Part shown: positions 54,621-62,332 of the stretch, in pieces
How the letters are laid out: every line of letters starts with the position of its first letter
How positions within the stretch are numbered: the first letter of the stretch is position 1
Assembly: GCA_910587595.1 (NCBI GenBank)
Contig: CAJULQ010000002.1
Span: 235,520 to 299,519, forward strand
DNA length: 64,000 bases
From: an uncultured Christensenellaceae bacterium
GTDB lineage: Bacteria > Bacillota > Clostridia > Christensenellales > Pumilibacteraceae
Direction: 5' to 3'
Program-made: the position numbers and the translations under genes
The notes under the pieces: model-generated
What the model was told of the DNA's origin: nothing
Database searches by the model: none
Seen by the model: only the letters and a program-made list of their open reading frames with translations

Positions 54621-54649
54621 TTGACTAATTTGTAAATTTTGTTTATAAT
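54621..54649 (+). promoter_or_regulatory. Promoter of tRNA-Trp
   Basis: TTGACT (54621-54626), a 17-bp spacer and TATAAT (54644-54649), 12 bp before the tRNA. Confidence 0.8.
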
Positions 54650-54661
54650 AATAACGCTCTT

Positions 54662-54736
54662 AGGGGAGTGGCTCAATGGTAGAGTAGCGGTCTCCAAAAC
54701 CGTAGGTTGCGTGTTCGAATCGCGTCTCCCCTGCCA
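54662..54736 (+). tRNA. tRNA-Trp (anticodon CCA)
   Basis: A full cloverleaf: acceptor AGGGGAG/CTCCCCT, D stem GCTC/GAGT-like, anticodon loop CTCCAAA, T loop TTCGAAT, discriminator G and encoded CCA. It reads UGG. TGA is a stop in this genome, consistent with a CCA anticodon. Confidence 0.95.
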
Positions 54737-54741
54737 AACGG

Positions 54742-54772
54742 AAACACACGAAATTCGTGTGTTTTCTTTTTT
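54742..54772 (+). terminator. Terminator of tRNA-Trp
   Basis: A perfect inverted repeat (AAACACACGAA at 54742-54752 with 54754-54764) is followed by TCTTTTTT. Confidence 0.85.
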
Positions 54773-54896
54773 GCGGTAACGAAAATGAGTATAGCACAGC
54801 ATAGCCGTTTTCGTCAATCTTTTGGCGTGCGTTTGCGTGTCTAAAGAAAACAACGGAAGAAAACGCGTATGTATTATATAAAAACACAAAATCTCA

Positions 54897-54902
54897 TATA
54901 AT
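54897..54902 (+). promoter_or_regulatory. -10 element abutting the TVP38 gene
   Basis: TATAAT ends 6 bp before the ATG at 54909, which would put the transcription start on or beside the start codon. No clear -35 or Shine-Dalgarno site is seen. Confidence 0.45.
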
Positions 54903-54908
54903 AGTAGC

Positions 54909-55808
54909 ATGGCAAAGCCTTGCAAAATTACGATAACCAAAATTTTGATCACACTTCTCAATTTGGGGATGTTGGCTTTGGCATGTATTTATTTGAAAGA
55001 TATGCCGCGCGCCGTTTTGCTGTGCGCTATTATTTTGTTTGCGTCGCTCGGCGTTGCCGTTCCGGGCGTAAACAGCGCCGTCCATGAATCCGTATACAAA
55101 TTTTTTGTATTGGCATCGGTGTTTGCGGCATTTTTTTTGGTTTGCTATGTGTTGCTCGACGCAAGCGGATGGTTGCATACGTTCAAAGATATGGACGCTT
55201 TACTTTCGTTTGTGCGGGGAACAAAACACTGGGGTATATTGGTATATATCGGCATAGTGATCTTTCAAGTGATTTTTCTGCCCATTCCGTCGGCGATCGT
55301 TGCTGTGCTGGGTACGGTATTATACGGGCCTACGTATGCTTTTATTTTTATGACGATCGGGACGTTGGCAGGTTCGATCATCACGTTTTTATTGGGGAAA
55401 ATTTTCGGGCGCAAGCTGGCCGTTTGGGTTATCGGGGAAGAAAAAACAGACAAGTTTGCAACGTTGCTTAACGAAAAGGGCAAATTTCTATTTATAATCA
55501 TGATGTTGTTTCCTTTCTTTCCCGATGATATCATTTGTCTGATAGCAGGGATCACCACTATGAGCTTTCGATATTTCACCGTAACCGTTACGTTGACGCG
55601 TCCCGTTATGATCGCTTTTATGTGCTATTTCGGTAGCGGCACCATTATACCTTTCAAAGGGTGGGGTATTCCCGTGTGGATCGCCATATTCGTTGCCGTA
55701 ATTATCTTATTTTTTGTGGTGAATGCGATCAAAAAGCGTATTTTAGAAAGTAAACCCCAAAAAGCTCCTACTGCCAATGTGCCGCAAAAACAAAGAAAAA
55801 AAGCGTGA
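54909..55808 (+). CDS. TVP38/TMEM64 (VTT-domain) membrane protein
   Basis: The 299-residue protein has hydrophobic spans throughout and the VTT core at about residues 110-250, with FLPIPSAIVAVLGTVLYGP and the FPFFPDDIICLIAGIT segment. VTT/DedA-like proteins act on membrane lipids, several as scramblases or flippases. The C-terminus is basic. The start is doubtful because the promoter -10 lies directly upstream, which suggests a leaderless transcript or a start farther in. Confidence 0.85.
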   Translation: MAKPCKITITKILITLLNLGMLALACIYLKDMPRAVLLCAIILFASLGVAVPGVNSAVHESVYKFFVLASVFAAFFLVCYVLLDASGWLHTFKDMDALLSFVRGTKHWGILVYIGIVIFQVIFLPIPSAIVAVLGTVLYGPTYAFIFMTIGTLAGSIITFLLGKIFGRKLAVWVIGEEKTDKFATLLNEKGKFLFIIMMLFPFFPDDIICLIAGITTMSFRYFTVTVTLTRPVMIAFMCYFGSGTIIPFKGWGIPVWIAIFVAVIILFFVVNAIKKRILESKPQKAPTANVPQKQRKKA

Positions 55809-55828
55809 CCGTGCGGTCGCGCCTTTTT
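55803..55828. terminator. Terminator between TVP38 and PadR genes
   Basis: An 8-bp stem (GCGTGACC at 55803-55810 with GGTCGCGC at 55815-55822, one wobble) is followed by CTTTTT. It ends the plus-strand gene whose stop it overlaps. Confidence 0.7.
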
Positions 55829-55838
55829 ACTGTTTGGG

Positions 55839-57506
55839 TTATTTTTCAACGGAAAACTTTTTCGATTTGAACAGCGTGTGGAACAGAATGGCGCTGACGG
55901 GGAAGTTGGTGCACAATAGCGCCGGCAAAAGCAAAGTGGTGATATAATCGATACTGAATGCGATAGGCATATTGGCAATAATATTCAAGCAGTAAATGAT
56001 CAAGAAACATTGCGCCATAACGATTAGTCGATAGATCAAAGAATTTTTCAAGCTGAAGTTGATTCGCTTTTGATAAGTGGACGCCGTTACATTCTTTATA
56101 AAGGCCGCAAGGGGGAATACGGCGGCTAAAACGCTCGCGCCGATATAAAACCACTTGTCGGTGTTTCGCCCCGCATGCAGTACAAGATTGACAAACACGG
56201 CGGAAAACAAAATCTCCAACATCATGATGCCGAACAAAATGCCGTAATGTACCAGCATGAGCTTATTGGCATAGTAATAATAGGAGTGGCTGTATTCTTT
56301 GGAGCTGTTGCTGTTGTGGGTGCGAATGATCACATTGTCACCCATTTCCCGCACTTCGCCCGTCAATTTGTTGAGTTTTCGATTGACATCTGCATCGGCA
56401 GTGTATGTGGTTTGCAGATCTTCGACAAGACTTTCGTCTTGTTGGTCATCCGTTTCTTCGTCCGATATTGCGTCGGCCGTTTCGTCATACATTTCGGGTG
56501 CCGGCTGTTCTTCTATAACGGGCCGGGATACGGGCGCACGCTCTACAAAGCTCGGATTAAGAAAATCGCCCAATATATTTTTATATTCCCGTTCGATCAC
56601 ATTTGTTTCCGGCGTAGGTGTTACCGACGAGGTGTGATAATCGAAAAATAACGGGGGCGTAGGGGGCGGCGGCGCCGAATCATCGTTTTCCGCCGTCGTT
56701 TGCTCTATGGGCGGCGTGTATAACGGTGTGAAGGGGTCGCTTTCTTTTTGCACGTTAAATTCTTCTTGGGCTGTATCCGCCTCTTGTGCGGTGAAAAAGT
56801 CGGTAAAATATCCTTCGGAAGACAAGCCCGTATCGGTACAATCGGAAACATATTTTTCGGAAATCAACTTGTCCGCATAGCTTGCATCACTCTCGGCGTG
56901 CAATTGCCGACGGAACAGTTCGTTCATGATAGCGGTGGTATCCGAAAATTCGATCTGTTGTTTGGTAACTTCTTGTTGCGCCAATTCTTGTTCGGAATCG
57001 TCTTGTATCTCCGAACTATTTGTTTGAATACTTGTATCTTCCGTTATATTGTCCGAAGTTTCGTTTTCCGCCGCGATTTCGTCATCCGGCTCGTCTTCGA
57101 AATCCGCCGTTTCCGCAATCGCATCGGCCGTAGTTTCTTCGGAAAAAGTGCGGACGGTGCTGAGATCGTATTCTTTATCGGAAATCAACTTGTCGATAAC
57201 GGTGCGGGAATATTCCCACTCGCTTTGATTTTTGATAAACAGTTCGCGTCCCATATCGGTGAGCGTAAAATATTTGCGCCGCCCGCCGTTGGATTTGGCG
57301 CCCCAATACGACCGTATAAACCCTTGTATTTCCAAACGTTTTAAGCAACTGTATAAAGTCGGTTGTTTCAGTTTGTATTGACCGCTGCTTTTCTGTTCGA
57401 TCTCGCGCACGATGTCATAACCATAGCGATCTCCGTCGAAAAGCGCTTTTAATATGATAGTATTGATATGTCCGCGGATCAAGTCGCTTTGTATCGTGTT
57501 TTCCAT
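55839..57506 (-). CDS. PadR-family regulator fused to an acidic linker and a membrane domain
   Basis: The 555-residue protein begins with a PadR winged helix (about residues 1-100, with YGYDIVREIEQ and TLYSCLKRLE). A long Asp/Glu-rich, low-complexity region follows (about 130-400) with a proline stretch, and then about four membrane spans from 425 to the end. A typical PadR protein has 100-180 residues. The ATG at 57506 has GGAG 5 nt upstream; an in-frame start at 57563 would lie in the promoter. It could be a membrane-tethered sensor-repressor. The operator-like repeat upstream suggests self-control. Confidence 0.82.
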   Translation of the reverse strand: MENTIQSDLIRGHINTIILKALFDGDRYGYDIVREIEQKSSGQYKLKQPTLYSCLKRLEIQGFIRSYWGAKSNGGRRKYFTLTDMGRELFIKNQSEWEYSRTVIDKLISDKEYDLSTVRTFSEETTADAIAETADFEDEPDDEIAAENETSDNITEDTSIQTNSSEIQDDSEQELAQQEVTKQQIEFSDTTAIMNELFRRQLHAESDASYADKLISEKYVSDCTDTGLSSEGYFTDFFTAQEADTAQEEFNVQKESDPFTPLYTPPIEQTTAENDDSAPPPPTPPLFFDYHTSSVTPTPETNVIEREYKNILGDFLNPSFVERAPVSRPVIEEQPAPEMYDETADAISDEETDDQQDESLVEDLQTTYTADADVNRKLNKLTGEVREMGDNVIIRTHNSNSSKEYSHSYYYYANKLMLVHYGILFGIMMLEILFSAVFVNLVLHAGRNTDKWFYIGASVLAAVFPLAAFIKNVTASTYQKRINFSLKNSLIYRLIVMAQCFLIIYCLNIIANMPIAFSIDYITTLLLPALLCTNFPVSAILFHTLFKSKKFSVEK

Positions 57507-57534
57507 ACAAACTCCACAATGTATTTCTATTACT

Positions 57535-57588
57535 ATTGTAAGCTTTTTTTGCTTGTTTGTCAATTGGAATACTATTTACCGCATAGTA
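57535..57588 (-). promoter_or_regulatory. Promoter and PadR operator candidate
   Basis: On the minus strand TTGACA (57558-57563), a 17-bp spacer and TACAAT (57535-57540). Just upstream, TACTAT (57570-57575) and ATAGTA (57583-57588) form a 6-bp inverted repeat with a 7-bp gap. A related half-site (ATAGTAAT) recurs next to the -10. Confidence 0.65.
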
Positions 57589-57613
57589 ATTTTTTGAAAT
57601 TATGTGAAAAGAT

Positions 57614-57642
57614 TTGCAAGAATTTTGTCGATACGTTATACT
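57614..57642 (+). promoter_or_regulatory. Promoter of the thioesterase gene group
   Basis: TTGCAA (57614-57619), a 17-bp spacer and TATACT (57637-57642), divergent from the PadR gene. Confidence 0.65.
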
Positions 57643-57723
57643 ATATCAGATAGTTTTTTTTCGGGCGTGCATCGTTAAGCGAAGCGGTATATACGCTGCT
57701 TGACGGTGCACCGAGGAGGATAT

Positions 57724-58473
57724 GTGAACAACTATTTGCAACATACGCAGCGGATTGTAACGGCAGTGGACGAGTTCGATTTTGCCGAGCGGATCAAGCC
57801 GAGCGCGGTAATGGAGTACTTTCAAGACTTGGCCACCGTGCACGCTTTGGAAATCGGTATCGGGTATGAGGAGATGAAATCCCAAAATCTTTGTTGGGTG
57901 CTCAATCGTTTAAGCGCCGAGATCGACAGAATGCCGACTTTGGGAGAAGAGATCACGATAACAACGTTGCCGCACAAACCCGGCTTGGTGGATGCGATCC
58001 GCGATTACTACATTACCGACCGAAACGGGAACAGTTTGATACGCGGCACGTCTCGCTGGTGTGTTTTGGATATCGTCAGTAAAGGCGTGCGTCGTTGTGC
58101 GCCGTTGTTTCATTACGACGATACGCAATATATTCCCGATGCGGCTGTGTCGAACGGAAATCCGCAGCTATCCGATATTAGTTCCATGGGCAAGATCGAA
58201 AAAACGGTAACGGGGCAAGTGCACATCACTGATTTGGATCGCAACGGGCATATGAATAATGCGCGTTATGCCGACATAGTTGTGAATTGTTGCGATTTTG
58301 AGTATTATGCCACGCATACCATACGCGCATTTGATTTTAATTTCTTATCGGAAATGAAAATAAACGATACATACACAGTGCACATGCATACCGACGGCAA
58401 CGCATCGCATTTTCAAGCGATGGGAGATCGACGGGAAGATCCAATATTTCGTGCGCGCATTCTATGGAAATGA
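57724..58473 (+). CDS. Acyl-ACP thioesterase-like protein
   Basis: The 249-residue protein is a double hotdog fold of the FatA/acyl-ACP thioesterase type, with LATVHALEIGIGYEEM near residues 37-52, a WCVLDI strand and the second-domain DRNGHMNNARYAD motif near 178-190. It would release fatty acids from ACP. The start is GTG, 4 nt after AGGAGG; the ATG two bases upstream is followed directly by a stop. It ends in an ATGA overlap with the next gene. Confidence 0.85.
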   Translation: MNNYLQHTQRIVTAVDEFDFAERIKPSAVMEYFQDLATVHALEIGIGYEEMKSQNLCWVLNRLSAEIDRMPTLGEEITITTLPHKPGLVDAIRDYYITDRNGNSLIRGTSRWCVLDIVSKGVRRCAPLFHYDDTQYIPDAAVSNGNPQLSDISSMGKIEKTVTGQVHITDLDRNGHMNNARYADIVVNCCDFEYYATHTIRAFDFNFLSEMKINDTYTVHMHTDGNASHFQAMGDRREDPIFRARILWK

Positions 58474-59153
58474 TACCATACACGCTGTATCGCGCCAAGC
58501 GAAAAACAATTGCCATATATGTGAAAAACGGCGCCGTAACAGTAAAAGCGCCCATGCACACAGACATAAAAATAATAGAAGCGTTTCTAATAAATAAACA
58601 CGAGTGGATCGAAAAAAAATTGCGCGATCTTCATGCGCGAGAGGTTGCATATGCCGATGTACTAAGCGGAAAAAGTTTTCTGTATTTTGGAAAACGTTTG
58701 CGTCTGACGCCGACCGACCGTAAATCATTTGCTTTAGGCGACGACGTTCTTTTTGTTCCCGCTACATACTATGGGAACGACGGCGTTTTGCTAAATGACG
58801 TGGTTGCGTCTATGCTTAAACGTTTGTATAAGCGGCAAGCCACTGTTTATTTGTCGGCGCGAATGCGCGAGATCAGCGCGGCCATACAATTGCCGTATAC
58901 TAAATTTTCTTTGACAAGCGCCAAAACCAAATGGGGGAGTTGCGATTCTCGCGGGCACATACGACTGAATTGGCACTTAATGTTGTTGCCGAAGGCTTGG
59001 ATCGATTATGTCATCGTGCACGAATTGGTGCATACGATCGAGCATAATCACTCGTCTGCCTTTTGGCAACAAGTAGCGCGTTTCTATCCTTCGTATAAAG
59101 AGGTAATTGCATGCTTAAAAAAAGTAGGCATACTGATAGAACTATATTTATAA
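58470..59153 (+). CDS. YgjP-like metallopeptidase (SprT/M48-type)
   Basis: The protein of about 227 residues carries the zinc motif HELVH near residue 188 with a downstream NHSSAFW segment, and the preceding KWGSC block, all typical of the YgjP-like (DUF45) family. Substrates are unknown. The ATG at 58470 overlaps the previous stop; an ATG at 58464 is equally possible, and neither has a ribosome site, so translation is probably coupled. Its 3' end overlaps a short signal-peptide-like frame starting at 59111. Confidence 0.82.
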   Translation: MIPYTLYRAKRKTIAIYVKNGAVTVKAPMHTDIKIIEAFLINKHEWIEKKLRDLHAREVAYADVLSGKSFLYFGKRLRLTPTDRKSFALGDDVLFVPATYYGNDGVLLNDVVASMLKRLYKRQATVYLSARMREISAAIQLPYTKFSLTSAKTKWGSCDSRGHIRLNWHLMLLPKAWIDYVIVHELVHTIEHNHSSAFWQQVARFYPSYKEVIACLKKVGILIELYL

Positions 59154-59215
59154 AGTGCTGTTTGGTCGTATGTTTAACGATTTCGTTTGGCTGGTTGTTT
59201 GGTTGCCGGTTATAA
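59111..59215 (+). pseudogene. Orphaned lipoprotein signal peptide, frameshifted from the next gene
   Basis: A 34-codon frame starts at ATG 59111 inside the 3' end of the metallopeptidase gene. It has a basic start (MLKKSRHTDR), a hydrophobic core (CLVVCLTISFGWLF) and a lipobox-like FGC with the cysteine at residue 32, then stops at 59213-59215. Removing one base in the CC at 59206-59207 would join it to the frame of the next gene as FGC-GYKVLDTV. It therefore looks like the true N-terminus of that protein, split by a one-base insertion or sequencing error. Confidence 0.65.
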
Positions 59216-60323
59216 AGTTTTGGATACGGTAGAAAATTACAACGCATTTTTGCAAAGTTATACCAAATACGGTCAGTTTATCGATTTTGTGAAAGCCGAT
59301 AAGCTAAGCGGTTTGACTTTGTTATCCCCATATGCCTATCGTTACGGTAAAAGTTTTAACGGCGATATGGCATATGTGCAAAATGCGGGCAAATCTTATA
59401 TGCTTATGCGTAACGGGGAATTGCGCGAAACGCCGTTGGATTTGCAAGATGTATCGCCGGTAGGTGAATTCTTCGCTTGGGAGTCAGTCAGCGGTATGGG
59501 TGTACGTAATGTTTACGGTGAAACCGTAGTAGCACCGTTATACGATCGTGTGGAAATTGTGGGTCGTACCGTATTGGCTTTTGCGCAAGAAAAAGCTTAT
59601 GTGTATATAGACGGCATTTTAATAGATTCGGCCGTTGTGACAAAAGATTGTCGATTGGCCGATGCCCGGCATATCGCACAAAACAATTATTTATATTCGT
59701 TGCATTTCGATAGGGAAACGATAGGCGGCTATCCTTTGATCGATCTACCGGAAAACGGGATCGCATTGGTGGAAAGGGAAAATGGCGTCGTTTCTTATGC
59801 GAATACGGAAAAGTCCGTGGTTTATAGCGGGTTATATAAAACGGCGCGACGTTTTTGTGAAGATAGGGCGATAGCTACACGGTTAGATGATACGGTGGTT
59901 GTGATCGATACGCATGAAAATGAATTGTATGCCACACGTACTATGCAAATTGGCGATAAAAGCGGCAATTACTATTGTTATCTGCGCGACAATATGTACG
60001 GCGTTCTGAATAGTGAGTTTCAAGATCTGACGGGCGCGATATTTCCATATGTTCGATACGAAAAGGTTGTCGATAATTATTGTATTGTTCCGTATGAGAA
60101 AGGGGAACGGCTGTATAGCTTACAAGAAATGTGTTTTGTGGGTGAAACATACGATTTGATTGAATATGCCGACGGATTGTTTTTCTGCCATGCGGGTAGC
60201 GATGTGCATGTTATAAATACGGAACGGGAACATTTATTTATTTGCGACAGCATCATGTGGAGCGAAGGGGTTTTCACGATCTTTCGAAACGGACAATTTG
60301 CATATTACATGCGGGAGAAATAG
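59187..60323 (+). CDS. WG-repeat-like protein, probable lipoprotein with frameshifted N-terminus
   Basis: The frame encodes up to 378 residues in repeated beta-rich units, with recurring YxxVE, YVYIDG and NMYGVLN segments, reminiscent of WG/KWG-repeat beta-propeller-like proteins. I do not recognise it firmly. The only start available in frame is a TTG at 59187 with no ribosome site, preceded by a stop at 59175. The missing N-terminus appears to be the 59111-59215 frame. If joined, it would be an anchored extracellular lipoprotein. It abuts the next gene. Confidence 0.6.
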   Translation: MAGCLVAGYKVLDTVENYNAFLQSYTKYGQFIDFVKADKLSGLTLLSPYAYRYGKSFNGDMAYVQNAGKSYMLMRNGELRETPLDLQDVSPVGEFFAWESVSGMGVRNVYGETVVAPLYDRVEIVGRTVLAFAQEKAYVYIDGILIDSAVVTKDCRLADARHIAQNNYLYSLHFDRETIGGYPLIDLPENGIALVERENGVVSYANTEKSVVYSGLYKTARRFCEDRAIATRLDDTVVVIDTHENELYATRTMQIGDKSGNYYCYLRDNMYGVLNSEFQDLTGAIFPYVRYEKVVDNYCIVPYEKGERLYSLQEMCFVGETYDLIEYADGLFFCHAGSDVHVINTEREHLFICDSIMWSEGVFTIFRNGQFAYYMREK

Positions 60324-60935
60324 ATGACGATAAAAGAGTTGGAAAATTATATATTGGATAAAGCCGACACCAATAAAACAATGATAGCAAAATGGAATTA
60401 TATTCGTTATACGGTATATAATTGTTTGTTTGCGTCGATCGAACGTCGCAAAGAGGGTATAGTGCTTACCGTTTGGGGCAAATTTCCTTCCTATGAAAAA
60501 GAACATGCGGGAATCGTTTTTCCGGCCATCAATAACGATCCCCAATATTACAGTAGTGTACGGTTGGCAAAAGGCAATATTCCCGCGCATGTAATAAAAA
60601 GCATGATCGATTATTCATACAAAAAACGCAGAGAGACGGTCGTATTGCCGGAAATTGCGAGCGGGAGAAGCGATATTGTGTATAGCGGGATTTTGCCTAC
60701 GCAACTATATACGGATCATGTTGACGCTGTCGGCAAAGAAACGGCTGCCATCATTGCCGTAAAGCAAAGTTCGCATGCTCCGGTGTCCGCAACAAATAAT
60801 AGTGCCGATCCCACGCAAATGATTGGTGTGGGGCAATGGAACAATGTGTCGTATACATCTTTGGCGAATAAAAACAAATTGCAAAGTATCATTAAGTTGC
60901 GTAAGTTGCAACAAACCGATCAATCGAACACTTGA
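60324..60935 (+). CDS. Unknown 203-residue protein (weak MmcQ/YjbR resemblance)
   Basis: It starts directly after the previous stop. Residues 20-115 show an alternating strand-helix pattern with a VIKSMIDYSYKKR helix, which faintly recalls MmcQ/YjbR-like proteins; this is a weak call. Residues 130-203 are polar, serine- and asparagine-rich and look disordered. Codon use is more AT-rich than in the core part of the window. Confidence 0.55.
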   Translation: MTIKELENYILDKADTNKTMIAKWNYIRYTVYNCLFASIERRKEGIVLTVWGKFPSYEKEHAGIVFPAINNDPQYYSSVRLAKGNIPAHVIKSMIDYSYKKRRETVVLPEIASGRSDIVYSGILPTQLYTDHVDAVGKETAAIIAVKQSSHAPVSATNNSADPTQMIGVGQWNNVSYTSLANKNKLQSIIKLRKLQQTDQSNT

Positions 60936-60960
60936 CATGTTTTGTAGGGTAATGTAGTAT
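60932..60960 (+). promoter_or_regulatory. Promoter of the 60992 gene
   Basis: TTGACA (60932-60937), a 17-bp spacer and TAGTAT (60955-60960), with TATACT immediately after. The -35 overlaps the previous stop codon. Confidence 0.55.
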
Positions 60961-60991
60961 TATACTGTAATTTGGTTAGGAGAGTTTTGGT

Positions 60992-61444
60992 ATGCAAGAA
61001 CATTTCGAGATGGGGAATGGGCGGGGCATTATGCCTATCTTTTCGCAATGGACAGAATTGCGAGAAATGGATTCGAGGACAAATCAAGCCGACGATCTGT
61101 CGGTAGACAACGCCAAAACATTTCTATGGAAATTAGGCGTAGAAGCGATGCCGTTGCGCATATTCACTTTTTTGGCAGAATTGATTGCAAAATATGCCGC
61201 TAATACCGATGACAAATTTGTTTTATCAGAGGAATATGTTGCCTACAGTAACGGCGACTTGCAATATGCAAAAGCTTTACGCGTCGGTTTAACGTATCAT
61301 ATCGGCAAAAATTACGATACAGTGCACCAAAGCTTGGAAAAACTTTGCCAAATTTCGCCTAAAGCTTTTTTCAAAACCAACAAAAAATTTGTGGAAGTGT
61401 TGGCCGCTGTATTTATGGTCTACGGCAAAGACTTTGCGATATAA
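60992..61444 (+). CDS. Unknown 150-residue helical protein
   Basis: I do not recognise it. The N-terminal 35 residues are polar, and the rest is predicted to be helical with KLGVEAMPLRIFTFLAELI at about 47-65. That spacing vaguely recalls the first helices of the Spo0A C-terminal domain, but the recognition helix is not evident. It has its own promoter and AGGAGAG upstream, and it is the last gene before the first 13-bp repeat array. Confidence 0.5.
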   Translation: MQEHFEMGNGRGIMPIFSQWTELREMDSRTNQADDLSVDNAKTFLWKLGVEAMPLRIFTFLAELIAKYAANTDDKFVLSEEYVAYSNGDLQYAKALRVGLTYHIGKNYDTVHQSLEKLCQISPKAFFKTNKKFVEVLAAVFMVYGKDFAI

Positions 61445-61591
61445 AAAGCGATACGCATTTGATAGGAATGTAGTAGGAGGCATAACAAGCCGAACTATGC
61501 GCAAAAGTCTTCATGTTCGATTGCGGAGTCTTAACATGACCTATGAATTGAAATGACACAGAAGTGTTTGTGTGGTACAGTGAGGCAAAGG

Positions 61592-61708
61592 ACTGACGAT
61601 CTGCGTTGTGTACCGGAGTTGCGCAACGTCGTTGTAGATCGATATTGTTAAGCGCTGTTGCGTATCGAGGTTGCACAGCTGCGTTGCGGTGCCGGGTTAC
61701 AAAATAGC
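61592..61708 (+). repeat. 13-bp degenerate tandem array 1 (nine units)
   Basis: Nine consecutive 13-bp units begin at 61592 and repeat at exact 13-bp steps, e.g. GTTGCGCAACGTC (61618), GTTGTAGATCGAT (61631), GTTGCGTATCGAG (61657), GTTGCACAGCTGC (61670). The shared pattern over both arrays is GTTGYRNANCGNN. The first and last units are the most degenerate. There are no unique spacers, so it is not a CRISPR. Upstream, 61445-61591 holds nothing I recognise. Confidence 0.8.
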
Positions 61709-61714
61709 AAAAGT

Positions 61715-61741
61715 AAAACCCGTCCGAGTAGGGCGGGTTTT
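61715..61741 (-). terminator. Terminator of the toxin-antitoxin genes
   Basis: An inverted repeat (AAAACCCG at 61715-61722 with CGGGTTTT at 61734-61741) has T-rich flanks on both strands. It lies 5 bp past the toxin stop and may also stop plus-strand transcripts leaving array 1. Confidence 0.8.
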
Positions 61742-61746
61742 GTCGT

Positions 61747-62007
61747 TTACAGATTTTCGTAATGCGTCCACATGGCAAGTATTTTAATCGTTTGTTCTTC
61801 TTCGAAGACCTCGTAGACCAATCGGTGCTGAATGTTTATGCGGCGGGAATAGGCGCGCTCTTGGTCTACAAGTTTTTCGTGGGGTGGTTGCATAGGTGTT
61901 TCTTTTAGGACTTTGAGTAGCCGCAAAGCTTTTTGCTTATAAGGGCTTGCAATGATTTTTTCGTAGTCTTTTTTTGCTTGCTTGGTAAAAGTAATTTTGT
62001 AACTCAT
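61747..62007 (-). CDS. yoeB: Txe/YoeB-family toxin
   Basis: The 86-residue protein has the YoeB/Txe fold motifs: FTKQAKKDYEKI near the start, HEKL in the middle, and the YSRRINIQHRLVYEV strand, with a C-terminal YENL. YoeB toxins cleave mRNA at the ribosome. The ATG at 62007 overlaps the antitoxin stop by 4 bp; a start at 62040 would lie inside the antitoxin gene. Confidence 0.92.
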   Translation of the reverse strand: MSYKITFTKQAKKDYEKIIASPYKQKALRLLKVLKETPMQPPHEKLVDQERAYSRRINIQHRLVYEVFEEEQTIKILAMWTHYENL

Positions 62008-62258
62008 TGCAATTCCTTTTCCCAATCGATTTCTTCGCATTCAGAAAGCGGCGTGTTGATACCTTTGATAATCTGTTCACGCATGCCGGGAATGCTGTAC
62101 AAATAGCAAGTTTCTTCTAAATTACGCAGATATTCTTCGCTGATAATAGCGGCGTTGCCGTTCTTGGTAGTAACGATCACTTTTTCGTCGTTAGCGGCGA
62201 CAGCGTCAAGATAGCCGAAAAGATTTTTACGTAAAGCAGTTGCATTGGTTATAGACAT
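62004..62258 (-). CDS. yefM: YefM/Phd-family antitoxin
   Basis: The 84-residue protein has the N-terminal DNA-binding segment typical of YefM/Axe (NATALRKNLFGYLDAV) and the IISEEYLRNLEET motif, with a flexible C-terminus that would wrap the toxin. AGGAGG precedes the ATG. It is first in the toxin-antitoxin operon and probably represses it. Confidence 0.92.
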   Translation of the reverse strand: MSITNATALRKNLFGYLDAVAANDEKVIVTTKNGNAAIISEEYLRNLEETCYLYSIPGMREQIIKGINTPLSECEEIDWEKELQ

Positions 62259-62286
62259 GACGATTTCCTCCTATAATTCATAGTAT

Positions 62287-62319
62287 GTACATTATAGCGT
62301 ACATTATACAACTTGTCAA
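62287..62319 (-). promoter_or_regulatory. Toxin-antitoxin promoter with direct-repeat operator
   Basis: On the minus strand TTGACA (62314-62319), a 17-bp spacer and TATAAT (62291-62296). The 10-bp sequence GTACATTATA (plus strand) occurs twice, at 62287-62296 and 62299-62308, covering the -10 and spacer. It is the likely YefM/YoeB operator. Confidence 0.82.
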
Positions 62320-62332
62320 GAGGTTTTCAAAA

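Noticed and set aside
61592..61708. CRISPR array
   Set aside because: Units are 13 bp, directly abutting and degenerate, without unique spacers of 25-40 bp, and no cas genes are nearby.
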